A DNA stretch of 64,000 bases from Streptomyces iranensis (GTDB lineage Bacteria; Actinomycetota; Actinomycetes; Streptomycetales; Streptomycetaceae). The notes beneath the pieces were generated by a model, which searched no databases, was not told where the DNA came from, and saw only the letters and a program-made list of their open reading frames with translations. The translations under genes were made by a program, and so were the position numbers. The first letter of the stretch is position 1, and the number at the start of each line of letters is the position of its first letter. Where the stretch lies: positions 1-64,000 of the forward strand of contig NZ_JAGGLR010000028.1 in the NCBI RefSeq assembly GCF_017874715.1, read 5' to 3'. This document shows, piece after piece, positions 52,556 through 61,648 of the stretch.

Positions 52556-54211
52556 TCAGGTGGTGGCGAGATGCGGCTGCGCGCCACCGCTGGACAGCAG
52601 ATCGCTCGCCTCGTCGATGGGCAGGTCCGCGTCGAGGTGGGCGCCGAGGCGCAGCCAGTCGTAGCCGATCTCCAGGGTCTGCCGCCATCCGTCCGAGGAG
52701 TCGAAGGAGGACGGGAAGCTGTGCGCGCCGATCGTGTGCCGGACCAGGGCGACGAAGTCGTCCAGCGCGGTGAGCGCCGCGCTGCCCTGGGCCGTGGAGG
52801 CGATCGTGAGCGTCGCCAGGTGCCGGGCCTTCGCCCGGATCTCGTCGGTGTCCGCTCCCGCCGGAAGGAGGGACAGCCTGCGGACGACCTCGGAGTCCGG
52901 GGGCAGCGGGTTGACACCGTAGGCGCTGAGCACGCCGCGCAGCGCGGCCCGCAGTATCCTCCGGGCGCTGAGTTCGGCGACGCTCCACTGCTCGCGGTCC
53001 AGGGCGCCGGTGAGGTCCTCGCGGGCGTTCTCCACCAGCACGTTGGACCATACGAGGGTCATGGCGGCGGCGCTGAACCGGCGGGCGGGCATGGGCACGA
53101 GATCGATGCCCTCCTCACCGCCGACCGCCGCCCCGCCCACCGTGACGATGGGCCGCGCGACACTCGGTGGCGGTGTGACGGGGCCCGACGGAGCGGCCAG
53201 CGGCATGGCGGGGACGATTGGGCCCTCGCCCTTCCACGCCACCTTCACCAGACCGAAGCGGAGGAACTGGGCGATCTGCGGGCCCGCCTGTGGTGCTCCC
53301 GACGCGTCCGCCACGGCCACTACGCTCCCCAGGGGCCGGCCGAAGACGACCGAACGCCAGGCCCGCGCCGCGCGGTCGCCGAGGACGAACACATCCTGCT
53401 TGTCGCGTACGACATGCACACGGTCGCCGGTCTGCCAGGTGGTCACCCCGGTGGCCCTGGCCACGGTGATCCGCTCGGCGTCGGGTTCGGCGCCCGCCAC
53501 GCCCAGATCGGCCGTGAGCCGGACGCCCGCGGTGCTGTACTCGGCGGGGTCCAGGCCCGACGCCTCCACCGAGGCGAGCGTCCGGTACCGGTCACACAGC
53601 GACAGGTCACCGAGGCGGTCCAGCTGCATGGGCAGCCACTTCGGCTCCAGATAGGTCTCTCCCCGCCCCGCCGCCCAGGACTTCACCGCCTGCAGCAGTC
53701 CGGCCTCGGTCCATGCCGCGGCCTCTTCCTCCTGGCCGAGCTCCCGCAGGGCGAGCGCGTAGCGGATCGACTGGCGTGCGTGGTGCGCCCACCACTCCCG
53801 CATCGTGTCCTGGAAGTCGTCGAAGGACATCAGCCCCTTGACCTTCGCCACCAGGTCCGGATTGCGCAGCGGAAAGCTGCGCAGCAGACGCTGACAGCGG
53901 TTCAGCAGATCCTCCGGGACGGCGCCCACGTGGTCGCGCGCGTCGGTCGTGATCGCGGAGAACTGCTCGGCGAGCTGCCGCACGGAGCGGGTCCTGACCT
54001 CGACCCGCCGCCCGTCCAGGAACAGGAGCGAGGGCATGGTGGGCAGGTCGGCGTCGCTGTCGGCGATGAGCAGGAAGTCGATGTCCGACGAGGAATTGCC
54101 GAAGCCCTCGGCGATCGAACCCTCGAGGACCACAGCGCAGTTGGCGACGGAGTGGATCTGCGGAATGGTCTTGTCGAGCAGGTTCTGCAGATAGTCCTCG
54201 CTGAGGATCAC
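52556..54211 (-). CDS. Pol-beta-type nucleotidyltransferase fused to large uncharacterised region
   Basis: A 551-residue protein. Residues 25-50 contain the minimal nucleotidyltransferase motif: GSIAEGFGNSSSDIDFLLI, with Gly31-Ser32 and metal-binding Asp43 and Asp45. This fold transfers NMP to hydroxyls on antibiotics, tRNA or proteins. The next 500 residues include a helical segment (MREWWAHHARQSIRYALAL) and a GDRVHVVRDKQDVFVLGDRA beta segment I cannot assign. GTG 54211 overlaps the ligase stop by four bases. It may nucleotidylate the product or a pathway protein. I know no characterised homologue with this architecture. Confidence 0.7.
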   Translation of the reverse strand: MILSEDYLQNLLDKTIPQIHSVANCAVVLEGSIAEGFGNSSSDIDFLLIADSDADLPTMPSLLFLDGRRVEVRTRSVRQLAEQFSAITTDARDHVGAVPEDLLNRCQRLLRSFPLRNPDLVAKVKGLMSFDDFQDTMREWWAHHARQSIRYALALRELGQEEEAAAWTEAGLLQAVKSWAAGRGETYLEPKWLPMQLDRLGDLSLCDRYRTLASVEASGLDPAEYSTAGVRLTADLGVAGAEPDAERITVARATGVTTWQTGDRVHVVRDKQDVFVLGDRAARAWRSVVFGRPLGSVVAVADASGAPQAGPQIAQFLRFGLVKVAWKGEGPIVPAMPLAAPSGPVTPPPSVARPIVTVGGAAVGGEEGIDLVPMPARRFSAAAMTLVWSNVLVENAREDLTGALDREQWSVAELSARRILRAALRGVLSAYGVNPLPPDSEVVRRLSLLPAGADTDEIRAKARHLATLTIASTAQGSAALTALDDFVALVRHTIGAHSFPSSFDSSDGWRQTLEIGYDWLRLGAHLDADLPIDEASDLLSSGGAQPHLATT

Positions 54212-55923
54212 ACGGGCCTCCCGGTCGTGACGTGGGCCGTCTCGCGGACGCGCGCGTCCCCGAGTCGGCCCGCTCGCAGCTCTTCCCACATGTGGCGACG
54301 TCTCGGCTTGCCGCTGGACGTCTTTCTGATCAGCCCGCTGCGGCCGGTGACGACGGTGATGGCGACCTCGTCGCCGAGCGCGCTGCGCAGGACGAGCGTG
54401 GCATCCTCCACCCACGCGCCCTCGGCCTTCTCCGCGAACAGCGTCACCGAGGTGCCGCCGGTGCCCTCGACGCCGACGACCGCGCACTTCTCCCGGGCGA
54501 TCCCGGTCGCGGAGACCACCTTCGCCTCCAGGTCCTCCATGTAGACGCTGCGTCCGCGCGCCTTGAGGCTGTCGCCCATGCGGCCGAGCACGAACAGCTC
54601 GCCGCGGTGGAAGAACCCGGCGTCCCCGGTCCTGATACCGCCGTCGACGAACCGCGTGGAGCCGGTGCGCCCGGCGTGGTAGCCGCTCGTCACCGAGGGG
54701 CCCGTCACCTCGATCTCGCCGAGGTGGCCGTCCGGCAGGGCCCGCCCCTCGTCGTCGACCACCGTGGCGCCCACTCCGTCGCCGGGGCCGCCGCAGCCGA
54801 TCAGCCAGCCGTCCTCAACGTCGGAGGGCGTCTTCGCGGAGCTCGCGAACTCGCCCGCGAACTCGCCCTCCTCGTCGATGGTGACGGGGCCTCCGAAGTG
54901 CAGCGTGCCGGTGTCCACGCGCACGGTCGGCGCGGGAGCGTCGGAGGTACGGACGGTCACCGCGAGTGTCGCCTCGGCGAGCCCGTACGACGGCAGGTAG
55001 ACGGAGGGGGAGAATCCGGCGGGTGCGGCGAGCCTGGCGAAGTGCTCCAGCACACGGGGGTTGATGGGTTCGGCGCCGACGATGACATTGCGCCACGCGG
55101 ACAGGTCCAGGTCCGCGAGCCGGTCGCCGAGCCGCCGGGCCGCGTACTCGAACGCGAAGGGCGGGGCGGCGGTGTGCGCGGCGACGGCGAAGCACCGCAG
55201 CCAGCGGGCCGGATCGCGGATGAACTGTTCGGGGCGCATGAGCCACAGATCGTCCTGGACGCTCACCGGGGTGAGCAGACAGCCGATGAGCCCCATGTCG
55301 TGGTGGAGCGGCAGCCAGGAGGCCCCGGCGTCGCCCGCGCGCCAGCCGAGTGTGCTCCGGATCAGTGCGAGGTTGGCCTCCAGGTTCGCCCAGGTGACCC
55401 GGACTCCGCGGGGGCGGCTGCTGGAGCCCGAGGTGAACTGGAGGAGGGCGAGTTCGGCGGGTTCGCGGGGCTGGATCTCATCGCCGTCATCGCGCCAGAT
55501 CCACGGCTCACGGTCGGTGCCCGCGGCGGCCAGTACCCGGGCGGCCAGGGGGGCGAGGCCCTCGGCGGTGATGGTGACGGCGGCCTCGGTCTGCCGCAGG
55601 ATCCCGGCCGCGTGCTCCACGTACTCGGCCTCGGCGGCGAACGACGGCGGGGGGATGAGGCAGACCGTGGCGCCCGCGGCCCAGACACCGAAGAGCGACG
55701 ACAGACACGGGAAACCGGTGGGTAGGAGGACACACACCACGTCGCCGGGGCGTACCCCTCGGGCCGCCAGCGATCCGGCCACCCGCCGTGCGGAGGCGGC
55801 GAGTTCGGGGTATCCGTGGAACTCCCAGCCGCCTCGGTCGTCGGCGAGGTGGATGCCTCGGCCGTGGAGGTCTCCGGCCGTCCGGGGAGGATCCGTCAGC
55901 CAGGAGAGCAGTGTGTCACTCAC
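54208..55923 (-). CDS. Acyl-AMP ligase, fatty-acyl-AMP-ligase-like
   Basis: A 571-residue adenylate-forming enzyme. The phosphate loop is LLQFTSGSSSRPRGVRVTW (about 161-179), the acyl-pocket segment is SWLPLHHDMGLIG (202-214), YGLAEATLAV contacts the adenine and the C-terminal catalytic Lys is about residue 539 in RKTSSGKPRRR. WLPLHHDMGLIG is characteristic of fatty-acyl-AMP ligases, which load acids directly on carrier proteins. A separate carrier-protein gene lies two genes downstream. GTG 55923 overlaps the dikinase end by eight bases. Chain length cannot be read from the sequence. Confidence 0.87.
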   Translation of the reverse strand: MSDTLLSWLTDPPRTAGDLHGRGIHLADDRGGWEFHGYPELAASARRVAGSLAARGVRPGDVVCVLLPTGFPCLSSLFGVWAAGATVCLIPPPSFAAEAEYVEHAAGILRQTEAAVTITAEGLAPLAARVLAAAGTDREPWIWRDDGDEIQPREPAELALLQFTSGSSSRPRGVRVTWANLEANLALIRSTLGWRAGDAGASWLPLHHDMGLIGCLLTPVSVQDDLWLMRPEQFIRDPARWLRCFAVAAHTAAPPFAFEYAARRLGDRLADLDLSAWRNVIVGAEPINPRVLEHFARLAAPAGFSPSVYLPSYGLAEATLAVTVRTSDAPAPTVRVDTGTLHFGGPVTIDEEGEFAGEFASSAKTPSDVEDGWLIGCGGPGDGVGATVVDDEGRALPDGHLGEIEVTGPSVTSGYHAGRTGSTRFVDGGIRTGDAGFFHRGELFVLGRMGDSLKARGRSVYMEDLEAKVVSATGIAREKCAVVGVEGTGGTSVTLFAEKAEGAWVEDATLVLRSALGDEVAITVVTGRSGLIRKTSSGKPRRRHMWEELRAGRLGDARVRETAHVTTGRPV

Positions 55924-58681
55924 TCTTCGCGTCCTTCGCCTTCCCGGCCTCGGCCCCACTGTCCATTCCGGCCCCGGCCTCGGTGCCGGTTTCGGCCGGG
56001 GTGTCGTCGTCTAGGAACGTGATCGCCCCCGTACCTCCGTCCACCCTCAGCCGCATACCGGTCTCCATCTCCGTGACCGCGCCCTTGACCTGGACGACCG
56101 TCGGAATGCCGAGCTCACGGGCGACGATCGCCACATGCGTCAGCGGGCTGCCCCGCTCGATGATGAGCGCCGAGGCGGACGGCAGTGCGGCGACCCAGCC
56201 CGGATCCGTGCGGTAGGTCACCAGGACCCCGCCGTCCACATCCACCGGAGTGTCCGTGACGACGGCGCGGGCCTCGACCACACCGGGGCAGGACGGGGTG
56301 CCGCGCAACTCCCGGACGCCGGTGCGCGCCACGCCGCCCCTCACAAAGCCGGCCCGCTCCAGATTGCCCCGCCAGTAGGCGGCCCCCCGGGTGGTGAACC
56401 GGGACGGCGCGGACAGCTGCTCGTCCTCGGCCCGCTGACACTTGCGCAGCTCCACGAGGCCGCGCAGATCGGTGTGCGCCGTCGTGCCCTCATAGGCGCC
56501 CCGCAGCTCCTCGAGGCGCAGGAAGAAGACATCGTTCCAGTGGTCGATCGCCCGCATCCCGGCGAGATCGCGGCCCATGGCGCGCAGCATCCGCTTCGCC
56601 GAGCCGAAGGCGCGGGTGCGGCAGAACCTCAGCCGCTCCCGGTTGTAGAGGGAGGTTTGTGCCTTGCGGCGGACGACGTTGTAGAGCATCCGCCGCGGTC
56701 CGCGCAGGTGCTCGTCCAGATAGGCGTCGGCCTTGTCACCGGAATTGGTGTCCACCTCGGGCAGCGCGGCACGCACCATGGCGAACAGGGTCGACGGATC
56801 CTCGCGCAGATCGGGCACTTCGAGCTTGAGTTCGTCGAGGCTGCGGTAGCCGTACGCGGCGACGTACTCCTCCACCGAGGCGAGGAACGCGGTGTGGCCG
56901 CCGTCGCGCAGCGCCTGATGGGTGTCCGCGGCCGGGGTCTCCTGGATGAGGCGGCTCAGTTCGGCGTCGTCACGGACGGTGGCGGCGAGGGCCGACAGCG
57001 CACGGGCGGGTTCGATGGACTCCACCCGGGAGCCGGGGCTGGCGGCGCTCCAGGTGAGCCACTCGGGGGCGTCGGGCAGCCAGCCTCTGTTCAGCAGGGC
57101 GAGTGCGCCGATGGACCAGAGAATCGTCGCGTCCAGGGTCTGCATCGGACCCCACTTCTCCAGCAGATCCTTCTCCAGGGCGCGGAATCGCCGGTAGACG
57201 TCCTGGCCCTCCATCGCGTCGTAGTCGACGTTGTCGAACTCCTCGTACGCCTTGTAGAAGTAGGCCATGAATCGTTCGACAGAACGGTTCATGGTGAGGA
57301 AGCGGCGTACGAAAGCGGCCACCGTCCTCGCGCGGGACAGCCGACCGCGTAAGGAAGAGGAGAAGGTGTACGGGTAGATGGTCTCGGCCATTTCGTCGTC
57401 GAGTGGCTCCTCGACGCCGATCGCGACCTCCAGTACTTTCCTGTTGAGTTTGTACAGTGGCGCAATCCGCACCATGCGATACCAGTGGAGCAGGTTGTAG
57501 TACACCCGGCCATGGAAATAGCCAAGCATATGGGGAGCCCATTCCTCGATCTCGCGCAGTGCGGCGGGCGGGACCCGGAGACCTCGGGCGTAGTATTCGT
57601 AGACCCTGCCGTAGACATTGGCCGCGAAGCTGTAGGTCAGCGGTGAAACGATTCCGGAGAAGCTCTCGATGATGTTGGCGTTGTCCCAGATCCGGAGTTC
57701 GCCTTCGCTCGGCCCCAACTCATCGCCCGATGGCTGGATCGCATCCGGCAGCGCGGTGATGGGGCGGGCCTGTAAAATCCACAGGGCGTCGTCCGCGAAC
57801 GCCCACTCGATGTCCTGCGGAGTGTCGAAGACCGTCGCGATGTGCGCCCCGGCCTCGTGCAGCCGCGCTATGTCCTTCGGCTCCAGCGACAGCTTCTCCC
57901 GGTCGGCCCGCTCCACTTCGGCGATCAGATATCCGGAACCGGCCGGATCCAGGCGATAGCGCTCCTGCTTGTCGCCCAGCACGGTGTCGTCCACCGCGCC
58001 CGTGGCGCCGTCGAGGACGACGGTGTCGGCGTCCACCGCGCCCGAGACCAGGCCCTCGCCCAGTCCGTACACGGAACTGATCACATACTGCCGCCGGTTG
58101 CCGGTCACCGGGTTGGCGGTGAACATGACGCCGCTGAGCTCGGCATCCACCATGTCCTGCACCACGACGGCGATGCCCGCGTCACGCAGTGGCAGCCCGT
58201 GGCGCAGCCGGTAGTGCAGCGATCGCTCGGAGAACGCCGAGGCCCAGCACTTCTTGACGTGCGCTGTCACTTCGGGGAGCCCGGACACGTTGAGGAAGGT
58301 GGCGAACTGTCCGGCGAAGGAGAGCTCCGAGCCGTCCTCCTCGACACCGGAAGAGCGCACCGCGACCCGGGGGCGCCCCACATGCGAATATGCCTCTTCG
58401 ACGACCGACGCGGCGTCGTCGCTCAACTCCCCCGACTCAATGATTTCGGCCAACTGCCGGGAGATTCGTTTCACATTGTCCTGAGTGACCTCGGCGAGCA
58501 GATCCTCGATGCGTCCCGCCTCGTCAAGTGCGGCGATGAATTCCTGGAACACATCGAGCCCGACGACTGCCCACCGGGGGACGGCGAGCCCGTTCCTGGA
58601 GAGCTCATGGAGATTCTTCCCCTTCCCGCCCGCCAGCTTCGCAGCCTCACCTGGGAGGCTGTCGTCGACTATGGCTCGCAT
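55916..58681 (-). CDS. PEP-synthase/rifampin-phosphotransferase-like dikinase
   Basis: A 921-residue enzyme. Residues 1-320 are the ATP-binding domain of pyruvate phosphate dikinase/PEP synthase (LAGGKGKNLHELSRNGLAVP, RVAVRSSGVEEDGSELSFAG, DIEWAFADDALWILQARPIT). The phosphohistidine swivelling domain is at the very C-terminus, with His about residue 849 in GSPLTHVAIVARELGIP. About 500 mostly helical residues lie between, and there is no PEP/pyruvate TIM barrel. ATP domain, acceptor domain, terminal His domain is the order of rifampin phosphotransferase Rph, so a small-molecule acceptor is likely. ATG 58681 has AAGGA upstream; earlier in-frame starts lack one. First gene of the operon. Confidence 0.85.
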   Translation of the reverse strand: MRAIVDDSLPGEAAKLAGGKGKNLHELSRNGLAVPRWAVVGLDVFQEFIAALDEAGRIEDLLAEVTQDNVKRISRQLAEIIESGELSDDAASVVEEAYSHVGRPRVAVRSSGVEEDGSELSFAGQFATFLNVSGLPEVTAHVKKCWASAFSERSLHYRLRHGLPLRDAGIAVVVQDMVDAELSGVMFTANPVTGNRRQYVISSVYGLGEGLVSGAVDADTVVLDGATGAVDDTVLGDKQERYRLDPAGSGYLIAEVERADREKLSLEPKDIARLHEAGAHIATVFDTPQDIEWAFADDALWILQARPITALPDAIQPSGDELGPSEGELRIWDNANIIESFSGIVSPLTYSFAANVYGRVYEYYARGLRVPPAALREIEEWAPHMLGYFHGRVYYNLLHWYRMVRIAPLYKLNRKVLEVAIGVEEPLDDEMAETIYPYTFSSSLRGRLSRARTVAAFVRRFLTMNRSVERFMAYFYKAYEEFDNVDYDAMEGQDVYRRFRALEKDLLEKWGPMQTLDATILWSIGALALLNRGWLPDAPEWLTWSAASPGSRVESIEPARALSALAATVRDDAELSRLIQETPAADTHQALRDGGHTAFLASVEEYVAAYGYRSLDELKLEVPDLREDPSTLFAMVRAALPEVDTNSGDKADAYLDEHLRGPRRMLYNVVRRKAQTSLYNRERLRFCRTRAFGSAKRMLRAMGRDLAGMRAIDHWNDVFFLRLEELRGAYEGTTAHTDLRGLVELRKCQRAEDEQLSAPSRFTTRGAAYWRGNLERAGFVRGGVARTGVRELRGTPSCPGVVEARAVVTDTPVDVDGGVLVTYRTDPGWVAALPSASALIIERGSPLTHVAIVARELGIPTVVQVKGAVTEMETGMRLRVDGGTGAITFLDDDTPAETGTEAGAGMDSGAEAGKAKDAKSE

Positions 58682-59104
58682 CGGTTTCCTTGACCTCCGG
58701 GCACGCATGTCGCGAAACACACCCCGCTTGATCACGAGGAAGTTTCACCGTACCCCACGGGTCTGGCGATTGCGATCCGTCCCCCCTCTTTTGCAAGGCC
58801 ACTTCATGACGTCCTGATTCAAGACGCCGTGAGACTTTGGCTGGTTGCTACGCATTTCCCTAGCGATTGCCGGCCGGCTCCCCCTGGTGCCCGGCCTTCG
58901 CCGGGGGTAGTAGTGAGCTGGTAACGCTAGGACCCTTGCCATTGCTCCCGCCCGTTTCCTGCCCCCCACGCCCTTTGTTCTCCCCGGACGGTGGCGAATC
59001 CCTGGTGGGCCGCACAGTGGCCACTAGTGGCCGCTACCGACTAGTGGCCGCTACCTCGTGGACGCCGGAGAACCGAGCGGACGCTGGACAACTGGAGAAT
59101 ACCG
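58682..59104. other. Divergent intergenic region between dikinase operon and P450 gene
   Basis: These 423 bases hold no recognisable gene and should contain promoters for both directions. The half near the dikinase gene is relatively AT-rich (around 58790-58860). The half near the P450 gene carries nested palindromes and repeats, given separately. I found no clean -35/-10 pair by eye. Confidence 0.5.
59016..59055. repeat. Nested palindromes and 17-bp-period direct repeats upstream of the P450 gene
   Basis: AGTGGCCACT (59016-59025) and CCACTAGTGG (59021-59030) are overlapping perfect palindromes. ACTAGTGGCCGCTACC is then repeated at 59023-59038 and 59040-59055, a 17-base period. The cluster ends 49 bases before the P450 ATG and has the look of a multi-site operator. 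Confidence 0.6.
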
Positions 59105-60499
59105 ATGTCCCTCCTTCCTCCCGGCTCCCGGCAGCCCGCCCTTCTGCAGACCATGCGCATGCGCGACCCGGTCCACTACTTCGCGTCACTCCGGCGGCGC
59201 TACGGTCCGGTGTTCCGCATGCAGCTGATCGGCTTCCCGCCCCAGGTGGTGGTGTCCACCGCGGAACTCGCCGCGGAGATCTACAGCACGGACGGCGACG
59301 GCAACCGGGCCGGGGCGCTGCGCGCGGGATACGTGCCCTGGCTCGGCGACTATTCGCTGTTCACGAACGACGGCGAGCCGTGGTGGCGGCACCGCAAGCT
59401 GCTCAGCCCGGCCCTGCACGGCCGGTCCATCGCGAGCTACCCGGACCTCATCGCCGAGATCGCCGCGGAGGACATCCGGACGTGGCCGCTCGGCAGGCCG
59501 TTCGCGCTCCAGGAGCACATGCAGGCCATCACGCTGGAGGTCACCCTGCGGCTGGTCTTCGGGATCCGCGACGTCACGCAGCTGGCCCGGCTGCGGGCGT
59601 TACTCCTCACCCTGTCCAAGGCCAGTGGCTCCCCGCTCCTGTTCCTGATGCCCGCGCGACTGCGGGCATGGGCGGAGAAGTCACCGCTGGCGATGCGCAT
59701 ACCGGTCCTGCCCACGACCCGCACCATGAAGGCCGGCGCGGCGGTGGACGAGATCCTCTTCGCCGAGATCGCCCGGCGCAGGGACGAGGCGGACAGCGGC
59801 GCCACCGATGTGCTGGGGCGGTTGCTCCAGGCGCGGGACGACCAGGGCCGCTCGATGAGCGACCAGGAGATCCGCGATGAGCTGCTCACTCTGTTGGAGG
59901 CCGGACTCGAGACCACGGCGACGGGCCTCTCCTGGGCCTTCGAACGGTTGATGCGTTCCCCCGACGTACTGCGGCGGCTGCGGGAGGAGTTGGAGCGCGG
60001 CCAGGACGACAGCTACCTCGAGGCGGTCGTCAAGGAGGTGCTGCGGCTGCGCCCGGTGATCACCGGTTCGGGGCGTCTGCTGGACAAGCCGCTGCGGCTC
60101 GGCGGATACGAGATCCCGGCCGGGTGGGTGGCCATCCCCATGTTCTCGCTCATCCACCAGGACAGCGAGGCGTATCCGGACCCCGAGGAGTTCCGGCCGG
60201 AGCGGTTCCTCGGCGAAGCGGCCCAAGCGGCGCAGAAGTCCTTCCTGCCGTTCGGTGGCGGCCGACGCTACTGCGTCGGCGCGCAACTCGCCATGATGGA
60301 GATGAAGGTGATCATTCGGGAGGTGCTGCGGAGGGTGGAGCTGACCGCCGCCGACCCCGCGCCGGAGGCCCAGCGCATGTGGCACGTCACCCTGGTCCCG
60401 GGAAAGCGCGCCGTCGCGGTGGCCCGCGAACAGCCCCTGAACCGCGCGCCGTTGAGCGAAGAGCCGAGGTGCCCCGTACACCCGGCCCCGTCCGAATAG
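59105..60499 (+). CDS. Cytochrome P450
   Basis: A 464-residue P450. The I-helix oxygen motif is LLEAGLETTATGLSW, the K-helix ExxR is EVLRLRP, FRPERFLGE lies in the meander and the heme ligand is Cys390 in FGGGRRYCVGAQLA. WWRHRKLLSPAL is the C-helix block more often seen in class II or eukaryotic-like P450s (such as CYP110 and CYP120 types) than in typical streptomycete P450s of about 400 residues. No ferredoxin or reductase gene is adjacent. It is divergent from the dikinase operon and may hydroxylate its lipid-like product. Confidence 0.9.
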   Translation: MSLLPPGSRQPALLQTMRMRDPVHYFASLRRRYGPVFRMQLIGFPPQVVVSTAELAAEIYSTDGDGNRAGALRAGYVPWLGDYSLFTNDGEPWWRHRKLLSPALHGRSIASYPDLIAEIAAEDIRTWPLGRPFALQEHMQAITLEVTLRLVFGIRDVTQLARLRALLLTLSKASGSPLLFLMPARLRAWAEKSPLAMRIPVLPTTRTMKAGAAVDEILFAEIARRRDEADSGATDVLGRLLQARDDQGRSMSDQEIRDELLTLLEAGLETTATGLSWAFERLMRSPDVLRRLREELERGQDDSYLEAVVKEVLRLRPVITGSGRLLDKPLRLGGYEIPAGWVAIPMFSLIHQDSEAYPDPEEFRPERFLGEAAQAAQKSFLPFGGGRRYCVGAQLAMMEMKVIIREVLRRVELTAADPAPEAQRMWHVTLVPGKRAVAVAREQPLNRAPLSEEPRCPVHPAPSE

Positions 60500-60503
60500 G
60501 CCA

Positions 60504-61490
60504 TCACTCGCGCGGGGCGGCGGCGAGTCGGTCACCGAGGGGACTTCGCCGGTACAGCACCTGCCGCCCGTGGCGCGCCCGGGTGACCAGCCCGGTGGCG
60601 TGCAGGACGCGCAGGTGCTGGGACACGGCGCTCGGAGTCACCCTCAGCCGGCGGGCGAGCTCAACCGTGGGCAGGGGCTCCTCGAGGAGACCGAGGAGCC
60701 TCGCCCGTGGCGCGCCGACGAGTGACACCAGCGCGGCCGCGTCGTGGCTGGGCGCCGAGGCCCACAGCGTCGCCACGCCACGGCTGGGGTAGACCAGCGA
60801 CGGAGGTTCTTCCGGGCTCAACGGGGGCGCGGGCTTGTGCGCGAAGACGGAGGGCAGGAGGAGCAGACCTCGGCCGGATGCCACGACACGGTGCCGGCTG
60901 ATCATTTTGGCGATGTGCAGCACCCCGTCGTGCCAGCGCAGATTGGGATGCATATCGGCGAAGAGCAAGCGGGCGCCTCCCATGGCCAGTTGGCGCGCGC
61001 GGTAGGTCATGTCCGCCTCCACGACGAGTCGCATCCGCGGCCACATCGGCTTGACGGCGATCTCCCAGTACTGGCGCAGGAGAGCGCAGATGGTGTCGCG
61101 GAGTCCGGCGACGGACGCGTCGTCGGCGGCGGTGGCATCGCGCAGCGCCGGGGGCGGCGGGTCCGGCGCGTGCGTGGCCAGCAGATCGCGGCGGACCAGG
61201 CCGGGAGGGGTCTGGCGGACGACGGCGAGTTCGTCCTCGAAGGCCGGGGCGAAGCTCGCCGGCCGTGGAGTCAGAAAGTCCGGAAGGGTGCGTCGCCGCG
61301 CCACCAAGGACATCAGCAGGTCGGTGTCCAGGTCGCCGAGTCTGCCCAGCACGGATCTGCGCCACGACAGATGTACCGCGGACAGGCTCGGGTCGTGCAG
61401 CACCCGCAGGCTGAACACCGTCTCGTTCAAGGGCGATACGGCGAACCGCGTGTCCGCCAGATCCTCGACATCGAGCACAAAGCTGATCAT
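60504..61490 (-). CDS. ArsR-family regulator with DUF5937 N-terminal domain
   Basis: A 328-residue protein. The first 230 residues match the DUF5937 pattern (SFVLDVEDLADTRFAVSPLNETVFSLRVL), an actinobacterial partner of ArsR-type domains. The winged helix is C-terminal: RARLLGLLEEPLPTVELARRLRVTPSAVSQHLRVLHATGLVTRAR, ending VLYRRSPLG. ATG 61490 has no ribosome site and the transcript may be leaderless. It is divergent from the MFS exporter gene and five bases from the convergent P450 gene end. By position it should regulate the exporter. Confidence 0.85.
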   Translation of the reverse strand: MISFVLDVEDLADTRFAVSPLNETVFSLRVLHDPSLSAVHLSWRRSVLGRLGDLDTDLLMSLVARRRTLPDFLTPRPASFAPAFEDELAVVRQTPPGLVRRDLLATHAPDPPPPALRDATAADDASVAGLRDTICALLRQYWEIAVKPMWPRMRLVVEADMTYRARQLAMGGARLLFADMHPNLRWHDGVLHIAKMISRHRVVASGRGLLLLPSVFAHKPAPPLSPEEPPSLVYPSRGVATLWASAPSHDAAALVSLVGAPRARLLGLLEEPLPTVELARRLRVTPSAVSQHLRVLHATGLVTRARHGRQVLYRRSPLGDRLAAAPRE

Positions 61491-61546
61491 TAAGCCATAC
61501 GCTACATCGATTGGCAGCGGGGCTCCGGTGCCATGGACTTCGGCCC

Positions 61547-61648
61547 ATGACACATCCCGCGACACATCCCACGACACATTCCGTGAGACACCCCCTGAGC
61601 CACCCCCTGCGTGTGCGGCCCCCGCGTGTGCGGACCACGGCCGGATGA
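61547..61648 (+). CDS. His-rich 33-codon upstream frame overlapping the MFS start
   Basis: ATG 61547 opens a frame starting MTHPATHPTTHSVRHPLSHP, with five HP/HS units about four residues apart, then Arg-rich sequence. Its TGA (61646-61648) overlaps the MFS ATG at 61645 as ATGA. The DNA underneath is a degenerate 12-base tandem repeat around GACACATCCC. There is no ribosome site. It could be a coupled leader peptide, a metal-sensing peptide, or chance; an alternative GTG at 61530 would instead extend the MFS protein across the region in another frame. Confidence 0.3.
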   Translation: MTHPATHPTTHSVRHPLSHPLRVRPPRVRTTAG

